DNA of 19,376 nt from Phoronis ovalis (Eukaryota > Phoronida > Phoronidae): assembly GCA_028565635.1 (NCBI GenBank), contig JAOXYB010015831.1, forward strand, positions 1 to 19,376, read 5' to 3'. The notes below the pieces were generated by a model. That model was not told the DNA's origin and did no database searches. It was given only the letters and a program-made list of their open reading frames with translations. The translations under genes were made by a program, and so were the position numbers. Shown here one piece after another: positions 1 to 10,300 of this stretch. The stretch's first letter is position 1, and every line of letters begins with the position of its first letter.

Positions 1-243
1 CGAAACTCTCCCTAAGCTGGAGGAGAGATCTTCGCCGACTTTCACCATTCGGAATTTATCGACCTTTTCCGTCGCTGACCGTCTTTGTCTTTGACGTAGA
101 ACGGAAAAAGTCGAAGTAATGCCGGAATCTAGCGAAGAACAACTCGTATTGACCTCGAAATTTAAAATCCTGTGACAATGTTTAAGAGCCCGGTAAGAAC
201 AGCATGGAAATCAAGTGCTCTGTGTTTTACGTTCGTTGTGGTC
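1..243. other. Left flank, no gene recognised
   Basis: This stretch is somewhat richer in G+C than the rest of the window. A short imperfect inverted repeat is visible (TCGACCTTTTCCGT at 59-72 against ACGGAAAAAGTCGA at 101-114). Reading frames here are short (the longest I traced is under 30 codons) and resemble nothing I know. It could be the edge of a neighbouring gene or repeat, but nothing supports either. Confidence 0.3.
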
Positions 244-480
244 CCGGGGGGTGGTCAATTTGAAAGTGGGTACGCATGTTCCAACAAAATATCGCGTGAA
301 AGGTATGTTTTTCGAACCGCCGGCGCGTAACGTGCTTAGGCTAGGGTCTGTTTTTTGGCTAAAATCACGAAAAGGGGTGGTTTTTTGGAGATGTGACAGG
401 GTGTTGTTTGGAAGTTTCACTTCGTTAGGGTAATCGTTAAAATTTCACTTCGTTAGGGGTGTAAATACGGTCAAGAAAAC
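244..480 (-). mobile_element. Diverged, truncated copy of the GTCAATATGAAAGT repeat family
   Basis: The segment is the reverse-complement relative of the element at 17263-17541. Shared landmarks, in order, are a G-rich end followed by GGTCAATTTGAAAGTGGGTA, a GCGCGTAACG stretch, CTGTTTTTTGGCTAAAATCA, CGAAAAGGGGTG, and two copies of TTTCACTTCGTTAGGG. The second terminal inverted repeat present in the other copy is missing here, so this copy is truncated near 480. No transposase reading frame is present; the small open frames across it are by-products of the repeat. Confidence 0.7.
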
Positions 481-1338
481 TTAATATGTTTACCAGAATG
501 TGTATTCCGTCATATGAAAGTTAATTCCTCAGTTGATGCTATTTTGAGAATGACCTTTTAAAACACGGCATACGATTGGTCAGGTCACGGTTCAGGTATC
601 CCCTGGGTAAGTAAGGGTCATGCTTGCAGGACTAAATTTGATCAAGCCATGATCAGTGTTGGAATTAATAGTCTAAAATCTATATTATGAAATTCAGCAA
701 AAAAAATTCTAGTGCAGGTAAATGACTCATAAAAGCCCGGGGTAAAAGGTCAAATAAATTCTATGGAATGTTACTGCCAATATACTGCCTTACTTCTCTG
801 GATCATACAATGACATGCATGATGCAATATTTACCCATATTTACTGTAATATATTTTAGTTAGTACATATTGAGTGTCGAATGATCTGTCCACAATACAT
901 TATCACAGCGTTAACAGTTGCTGACAGGGGTGAGTAACGTTGTGCAATGTTAATTTTAAAAGAAAATCGCAAGTTTTTACCTGGAGCCGAAGCATGTACG
1001 TGTGCCAGGGCAATACTGATATTATCTCTGCGGTTTTTGAGTTTGTTGCTTTAAAAAAAAGTTATTATAAAATAATATTTAGATATAAATTCATTAAGAA
1101 CCACGAGTATAACGCTAAGTAGAAGATGGAATCATTATCATGTACACCATCATGCCAAGTTCTGCGGGTTTATCACCTCAATACTATTAGTATTGCAGAG
1201 CCACGCGTAACACATGATTTTAGGGTAATTTTAAAAATCCCTGGGAATTTGTGTTGCAAGAAAAGAAAGTAAGATGGATTTAAACAATTAAACAATGATA
1301 ATTTCTATTTAAAGGGACACACTATAAAAAGGAACACA
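481..1338 (+). other. Upstream region of the ANKH homologue
   Basis: No coding exon was recognised. This should hold the promoter and 5' UTR of the gene starting at 1339. The frame leading into that ATG is open back to 1273 (stop TAA at 1270-1272) with no earlier in-frame ATG. A TATAAAA string at 1323-1329 lies only about 10 bases before the start codon, too close to act as a conventional TATA box for this start. No core promoter element could be assigned. Confidence 0.4.
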
Positions 1339-4300
1339 ATGTGGACCTACTGGCCTCTATTTAAGTATTATTTACCTTTGATATTTACCGGAATCACTCC
1401 TGACATTGCAGAGCAGGTGAGTAATTTTCGTGACAGCACGTGACAATAACACGTATACTATTACGTATTAGTCTATATGGTAATAGTTTAAAGTAACTCG
1501 AGCGGAACTCGATCAAGTCCTGGACCCAGTGATTCCCGTCTGAAAAGCTGACCCTGCTTTGGTCTTAGATAACATATTCAAAGAAATCTATACCTTGGTA
1601 TTCAGTAATAGTTAAATATCCTGTTGGATAGGATTACTACATGGGGAACCGTTGGAAAGTGCCTGCAGAACATTAATACTGATATCAAAATGTCATTCAA
1701 ACTGCAAAAGTTTACACGTATACTCGGATATATACGTACATTTGTAGTTTAATTATGATCATAATGTATTAAATTAAAAAAGTACGTATACATAGCTATA
1801 CTCCCCCCCGGGGGGGGTACTCAATGTTTTTTGACTACGGGGATGTGCCGCGGAACCCAATCCAAAAGTTTAGCTTGTGGTAGCAAATCCAATCCAAATT
1901 TTTTGAAATTTTAGGGTAGTAATCCAAATTTTGTGAAATATAATTAAGGGTAGTTATCCAAAATTTTAAAATTAATCCAAATTATTTGCTGTAAACTGTG
2001 GGCAGAATCCAAATTTTTTAATATCGTTACGGTAGCAATCCAAAAAAATACAGTGAAAAGTATACAATCCAAATCCAAAATTTTCAACTCGGCTGCACAC
2101 CCCCACCAAAAAATAACCTGAGTACCCCCCCGGGTACTCCCCTATAGCGAGTCAGAAACAATATATATACTTGCTTGTAAACATATCTTTCTTCTGTTTC
2201 ATTAAATAAATTAATATTTGTCAGGGATTGTGAACAAGATTAAATTATTTTTTAAAAATGTATTGAAAAGGAAAAATCGAAAACCCCTTTTTTTACTCTA
2301 ATTATATATCCTTAGTTAAAACATTTATTTCTGTCCTTCAGCAAACTTAGCAGGGTCTTTCTTTTTTGGCAAATCAGTACCAGTCCTCATAATATTATTC
2401 ATAGTCACTATAGAGTAAAATGTCTGGAAAAAGGTGTGATAATTATTGCAAGTATAAAGGGGAGACATTGTTAATCAATTTACTATTTACTAGCATAGGC
2501 TCAAATATTGTTATTTCGTGTGGATCTCTAATTAAACGGAACAAAATGATGATTGTCTCCCAGAGGAATTTCATCTAGAGCTGCTCCTGAACAACAGTCT
2601 TATTCGAATCTCCAAGAACCGTTTCACTCTAGTGACTATATGAATAACATTGTAAGGAGTCGATACACGCAAAATTAGACAAAATGTTTAAGAAGTAAAG
2701 TTATTAATAAGCAAACAGGATTTTGACAGTCAGGGAAAACAGTACTTCCTCCATAAGAACAACACGAAAATTATTATTTTATTTTTATACTATTAATCTT
2801 TTTTTCTTGGAAATGCTTCAAAGATTTATGATCATTTATTAATAATATTTTTCGTGTTGTTCTTATGGAGGAATTCCCGGGAAAACAGTTAAGAATATCT
2901 GTTTTTTAAGGCCTGGAATGCAACCTTTACCAATTATTTTATGAAATTTCCCTCTCATCATGGATAGTCTTCATTCTAATTGTATAAATTAATGTGGTTA
3001 TATTAATGTAATTAATCTTACCATTCTAGGAGGTCATAACTTTCTTGTTTCCTTCTTTGGGATTTAGAGAGGAACAGAAGAATACAATTTAACTCAGTAT
3101 GATTGAACAGTAATTTAATATAAGGATGTAAGTTTCATCCTCTGTATTTAAGTTATTTTTTATCATTTTGTAAGGCAATTTTCAGGAAGTGACCAGCCAT
3201 AATTCATGGTTGGAAGCACATGACATATTCTGTTTTCATAACAAAGCTTATTATAATTGATTCTATGCAAATTATCCATTAAAATCATAACTATAATTTC
3301 TTTTGCAGGCTCTTAATAGAGGCATAACTTCCAGTGGGAGTGATAAAATTGTGGAAACCCTAGCAGCATTTGGTATTGCATATAGTTTACTGAAGGTTTT
3401 GGGACTCACCGGAGCACTTGGTAATTAAATAATCTTATCAAAATTAATTTTCTAACCAAAAATAATTTAAATATAAGTAATATGATATGGACAAATCTTA
3501 TTTCAAATTTTTCAATGCCACCAGCCTTATGGTGACGGCATCTGGTGGAAACAAAATCATAAGTAATCAGTAATTCAGTCTTCATCAAAAGTTGCTGTCA
3601 CAGATATTGTTGAGCTTTGGAAAAGATGCAGTATAGGGAGCTACTTATGAGGCGAATCCAAAATCACTTGGAGAGCGTAATTTTTTGAGGATCTGGGTGT
3701 GCAGTGCTGATTTGATCTCCCTGTAACATGAATTAGTAAAGATAACAAGATATTATGTTTTTGGATCACTTCCTTAGTTCAATAACATCGTTAAAATTTA
3801 ACAAAATGTAAACATTTCTAAATTAAAAGAAAAAGGGAGGGCCCTGAAATAATGTAATTATAAGCAAATGTTAAACTTATTATTTATATTTTTAGCTGAT
3901 GTACGACACATTGGTTTAGTTCTTGTAAATTCAAGACAAGATAGAATTAAGTGCATGCTATTTGCTGTGATTCTTTCTGCTATTACCACTACTGTTCAGA
4001 TAATTGTTGGTAAGTGCAGTGGCAGTGATTTGGTTGTTTCATTATAAAATTTAAATTTATTTGTGAAGTTATTCATTTTGAAGCAGAATAATTATAATTT
4101 TATGAATATATTAAACTATTTTAAATTTGGATAAATTGTATTGTACCATAGTTTCTAATAATCGCCCCCTCTGGAGAGTAAAATAAAATCTTCCTCTGAA
4201 AGGGCAATTATTTTAGAAACTGCAACTGGGAAAGGGTACTGGAGAGTCAGTATCCGATTGTTATTGGACTTTTTTGGTGACCGTTCTTCAAACGGTTATT

Positions 4301-7300
4301 TCGGCATCAAATCGGTATTTTCTACAATTTCCCCGATGTGCTAAAGAAATGTCGTTCCTTGTTGGTGATTGAGATTAAAGTTCTATTAAATACCTTGAAG
4401 TACAGCTAATTCACTTAAAAGTAAAATGTAGTTTTTATAAATTATACATAATTATAAATTATACATGGATTAAATTCCTGTTCTTTGATTTCAGGTACTA
4501 CTATAGTGGGGACGTATTATGTAGAAAAATTACATAATGTGACACCAGATGTCAGTGATATTGCCAAAAAGAGCTTGTTGTATATGGCTGGTGTGCCTGT
4601 GTTGGAAGGAATAGTAATAATTATTTTTTTTTTGTATTAAAAGATACATTTTTATGTAAAATCCAGAAATATAACTTATACTAATTAAGTTAATGTTAAC
4701 TGTTTTCAGTTTAATTACAGATTAATCTCAGTTTGTAAAAAATACACTTTTAGCAGACCCCCACCTGTAGTTGGATTTATAGTTACAAGCCCAATCGAAC
4801 TCACAATTCTGAGTTTTGTGAAAATTGCTTGATTGATCGTTTACGTACAAAATGCAATGAAGTGCATTTTATAATAAATGCAATAGTTATGCAACAAATA
4901 TATTACCACATTAACTTGAACTACAGCAGGAACATTCAAATTTTAGAATGCGAACAATATGGTAATCATGTAGATTAAATTTTCACAAAGATCCCCACTG
5001 TGATTCAGGCTCATACGATAATACCTTTGCTGCATAACTAATGTGCTCATTAGAAATGTGACGTCACAAACGAAATGCCACTGGATTGCACTTCGTTGCA
5101 GTCAGTAGTAACATTTGAGTTTGACAGGTGGTTCGACCAAAGTGCATGCAAAAAGTCTATTACCACCGACTTTCTGTTATTGTCTTTTGAAATAGCAGAG
5201 ATAAGTGAAACCGCGATTTGTCACAAATGCATATTAAACTATAACTTTATAATTATATACTTTAATGTGCTTATATTACTAGTTTAAACAACAATTTAAA
5301 ACAATGCTTGTTGATAATTAAAATATATGCAGTCAGACCTTTTAAGGCATCATCAGTTGTCTTTTCTTGGATAGGCTAAAGGGCATGAGGGTATGCTGCT
5401 TAAAGAAAAACATTCCATACTGGCTGCTGCTGGCTCACTTGTGGACACAGGCATGCAAGTAAGGCAACAACTTTAAAGTATTTCACATACATGTAGTTCA
5501 TTTCATACGTACAGTATAAACATATTGATATGACAAAAACTGGTATTACTGCATAATCTTAAGGTGGGTTCCGATCAAATAAAATATTTGTAGTAAGATT
5601 TGTGTACCAACTTAAACATGGGTAGGTGGCAATAACTCATCTTGACAAAGATTTACCCCTGATTTCCATTAGGTGGAGCAATTGAAAATTTATTTCAGTC
5701 TGTAAAGCACAATTAAATACATTTGCAAAGTGTACGCGCTGTACTTATATTTTCTTCTTTTTACAGGTTGTTACAACCATAATTTTGTTACAAACCCCAG
5801 TCAAGGAATCTGTGCCAATTCTAATTCCAGTTCTGGCAGTGTACTCAGGAATTATTGCTAGGTTTATCATCAACGTAGTCTGCTTCTATGTCAAAGTTTA
5901 TCCTAACATGAAACACAGTTCAACTGAGGTGAGATGCTGCTTTTGTAAATATCACAAATTGAGCACTGTAAATCAAGATCAATTTGTTTTTCATTCTCTT
6001 TTTATGAATTTATTACTATATTTTTGTATACAGTAAACCCTTAGTGTATGGAGCCTATGAGGATGTGTCTCTGGCTCGAAATACCTTTTTTTTGACGAAT
6101 TTTGGTATATTTTGGGTATCTTTTTACGTTCCTGTGGTATATTTCAGGTATAGTTTTTGAGGTCTAGTCATTAAAGAACTCCTTTGGAAAGGTATACTAG
6201 TATTTCGGGTCATGCAAAATAGTGAACAACACGTAATAAAACAAATAACGAATGTGATGTACACTATTTATGACATCGTATGTTGATTCCACATGTTCGA
6301 CTGCTCATATATTTGGCAGTATGTTTTTTGATTTTGGTTTATGTCAGGGTTTGTTTTGGAAGTTTTGGCATATTTCGGGTCCAAATTTCCACATTATTTT
6401 TTAGTATAGAGTTAGTCCAAAAAATTTACCCTCAGTGGCACACCCCCACCCAAAATATATTTAAGAGACTCCTGGGCATGCAGTAAACACACTGTTTTGA
6501 TACATATTTTTGTGAACCTTTATGTAAACATTTGTCAAATAAACAAAGGTTTTGAGTTTTTCGTAATTAGTTAAAAAGAGTACAACACCATTGTGCTAAA
6601 ATACTGTATTTTGCAGTGTTGACTGTTATTAGTGGATTGTGTTTACTGTTATAGAATCCTTTCAGAAACCTGCCACTCTCATGAACCTATTGTGTTTTTG
6701 GTGGCCAATGGCCCTAGTGACATCAGTACAGAGGATCAGTCGACCTGTGATTAATGTATTTATTGCCAGATTTGAACCAGACCCAAAGGCTGCAACTACT
6801 GTACGTAAATAGGTGCATGATGTTGGTCAGTAAATGTTTTACAGGCCATTAGTGATATACATTTATCCATCATACAGTAGAAACAGCTACTATGTATATG
6901 TAAACAATGTTTAATATTTATAACGTACATTGTATTTCATGTATACAGAGTAGTGTTAGATGTGGATAATTGAATATTGCTGTTTTCTGGTGCTGCATTA
7001 GTTTCATATATTAAAACTTTATAGCAACTTACATGCAAATTGCAGCAGCCATTGACAATATGTCAGATGTTTTGCTTTTGGTGGCCTTTAGCTGTGGTAA
7101 AGACTGAACATAAGATCACTCGTCCTGTAATAAATGTTTTTGTGGCTAGAGCTGAACCAGATCCTACATCAGCAGCTTTTGTAAGTAAATAAATCGTGGC
7201 TTTGGATATGCCTCCTGCTTCAAATGCTGCTTTCACCGTTTGAAATAGTTTACGGAAATGCACAAAAAAGTCTTGAAAGATGGCCTGCTCTCTGTTAAAC

Positions 7301-10300
7301 ACGTGACAGAATATACTTAAAATCTATTAGCATTTTACGTACCTACTATGACTTGATCAATATGAATAAATAAGGAATTCAGTCTTGCAAGCTTGATATA
7401 TAGCTGTTATCAGAATAAAATTAAATTCAATGATTTGCTGCTTAAAATTAAAAAGGATTTATTCCAAGTATGCAATGTATCAACACTTTGCGCATTTTGA
7501 ACATGTTGAGACAGCCTGTTTAAGTGGTATATTTTTCTATCACAGATATTTTTCCTGGCTTTAAAAACAAGTTTGGCTTTATAATATTACCATTTCTATC
7601 TTGGCTCTATCATTTGATACATTCTGTCATAGCGGATAAAAAGTTCTGTCGTAATTTTAAAATGCAACAACACTCGAATGAGAAACTGGTTCCCTTTTGA
7701 TTTCTCAAGACATGCACAAAAATAACGAATAAGGAAGAAATTTCTGTTTCCTTATTCCATTCCTTGGTTGAATATTAAGTGAGGAACTGGGACTAATGAG
7801 TTCCTTGTTTCTGTATCCAATAAGAGAAAAAAAATTAATGGGACTATAAGCTTAATCCACATTTACTTTATATTCTAAAGTAAACCAATGTATTTTTTTG
7901 TAAGCTTGTTTTGTACTTTTCCATGAAGAAATTCTTACAGTTTTTACTTTACCTGTGTTATAGGCAATTGCTGTTTTAGCGGTGACCTACCCTGTTGCAC
8001 ATGTATTCTATGCAGTTTTGAATGACTTGAAGTCAGTAGTGCCTCCTTTCTTAAAGGTACGTATCTGTTAAACTACAAATGATTATTCTCTTTCATTTGT
8101 TTTTATTCAAGTATTGTAGAATTTATGTAATTAAAGTAATCAATTACTGATCAAACATAGAAGATATCCACTATACCACAGGTTTTTTGATTAGCTGCTT
8201 AAGAAGAATGGTCAAATTTCCCAAGTTCATCAAGTGTCTACAAAGCAGTTATTGGCCAAAAATTGTTTGGTACACTAGGATAAAAAACTTAGACGCTGCA
8301 TAATCGTAGTCAGATGCTCGAAACATACACACGTAGGTACTACAAAACATTAAGAGCTAAAACTTGTAGGACCTAGAACTTATAGGAGCTACAAACTTCT
8401 TCCAGGACCTGCAAACTTGTTTCAGGATCTAGAAATTCTAGCTCAATTGTAGCTTCTACAATTTTGTAGGTCCTAGGAATCATTTATAGCTTCAAATGAT
8501 TAGTTACAGCTCCTACAATTTCTAGGTCCTAGGAATCATTTCTAGCGTTTAATGATTTTTGGCCAATCACTGCTTTGTAGATGTTTTGTGTATATCAGTA
8601 AGCTTGGAATTCCTGTTCCAAATTTGGTCAAATTACACATAATTATTATAGTTTATTTGAATTTGTTTCATCATAAATGAATATCAGGTTTTTAGCAAAT
8701 AACCTGTCATTCCATCAAATGATGGGTTATTAATTTCAATTGACGGTCAAAAACCTTTGGCTGTACGAGGGAAAAGGGTGTAAAAAATATAACTGGTGTT
8801 GAGTGTTGAATTAAAATACATATTTATCGGTGATGGGGTGCACAAATAAATCCATTTGATAGTAGTTGGTACCAAACTAACAGATCAAACAAACATCACA
8901 AACTATTTTAGGCTGATCAGCGGCATAATTCCCTAACCTATGTTTTTGGATAATGTATACAATGTATCTCCGTAATTTCAGGGGTTACTTTAAGGTAAGT
9001 CCCGACCAGGACTAATCCAGTAATAACTTGGCATTATAATTTACACGCTTTTAATTTATATGGCTGACACTAAAATAACTGGCTGTGCTATTTTCTTTGA
9101 CAGTATTTTACAATATACTATGGTATAAAAATTAGATATAAAAAGCTAAATACTGATGAGGACAGATACACTGAAGTATATACACCTTTCAAGTTGTCCT
9201 GAGGTAAACTTACAAATTTAATGTTTCTGCCTTTGCTTTATGCATTTATGGTTTTGTACATTTTAGCGCAAGGATGGTACTTTGGACCAAAGAGGGATAC
9301 ATTCTGGTTATACAGCTTGGCAACTTGCTATTTTTTCTGGTGCAATAGGTTTATGCAGTCTTACTGTAAGTAAATAAGACATTGTTCCATTAAAAAATTA
9401 CTACTATGAGAGGGGCTGAGAATTTGTTGACATCTGTTCACTAGTAATTCAAACTCTTTTTATCCGCCATCCCCACTCACCAATAATCCAACCAGACCTA
9501 CTCACCAGTAAAATCCAAACTTTATACATTACATTGCAATATTTTGTGACTCTGGACTTGTCAGAATTATACTTATACAGCTGCCAATTTAATAAAAAAT
9601 ATGTTTGAATTTGTTATTAACTGTCTTGTAAAATGATGATAAAAGACTGAATTTCATTAACATTTGCAGTTGATGTTTCTGGTCTTTTATATACCCGGTG
9701 GTACTATAGGAATAATGACCAACATTATAGGAACAAGTATGGAAATGGCACTGCTTTGTGTTATACCTTTACAAATATATGCTGTGTTTCCTATTCCAGG
9801 TTAGTAGTATACGAACAACACAATATACAGAATCCATTATATGTATTGTACATGTACTAGAGGTTCTTAATGAGATATACAAAATAATATACACATGGCT
9901 TAGTAAATACTGAATTAAATATTAAATAAATGTATGTATTCCTTTACTTTTGGTAAAAGTTATAGAATGCAGTCTTCTCATGCATGGCTGTCATAGTTTT
10001 AAACTGTTGATAATTGGACCTGTACTTGCAGTGCTAGGTGGCGCTTTAAAAGTATTATCGGCCAATGTCCCTAGCATAATCTGTCCAGTATGTGTAAATA
10101 TCGTGGCTCACCAGGATCTCGTGGGTGTTATATATTGCTATCATGCACAGTTGTTTATGTTGTTTGTAAACCTATTCTGCATAGTCTATAAAAATCTGTG
10201 AATGCAGCAAAGTAAATCTAGGGGATAAAAGGACTATCTGTGATAAAACATTATTTTAATAAGTAACCCAGCTCAGGCACTATTAGCAAGTCTTATAACT

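Larger units (their letters stand above)
1417..3308 (+). other. ANKH intron 1
   Basis: This 1,892-nt phase-0 intron runs from donor GTGAGT to acceptor TTTTGCAG. It contains three inserted elements described separately (1807-2134, 2391-2650 and 2744-2878). The remainder is A+T-rich with no recognised exon. Confidence 0.85.

Noticed and set aside
1323-1329. TATAAAA as a TATA box for the ANKH homologue
   Set aside because: It lies about 10 bases before the start codon, leaving no room for a normal transcription start upstream of the ATG.
6655-6665. Alternative acceptor TATAG 11 nt upstream of exon 7a
   Set aside because: Use would shift the frame and reach TGA after nine codons, whereas the TTTCAG acceptor restores the family sequence.
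8982-8994. 13-nt stretch between TTTCAG and GTAAGT in ANKH intron 8, a possible micro-exon
   Set aside because: It would introduce a stop in frame (GGG TTA CTT TAA) and shift the frame; exons 8 and 9 already join perfectly. Likely chance without RNA support.
9950-10201. 83-codon hydrophobic open frame in ANKH intron 10
   Set aside because: Exon 10 joins exon 11 directly with matching phase and uninterrupted family alignment; this frame resembles no ANKH segment and has no matching splice pair.
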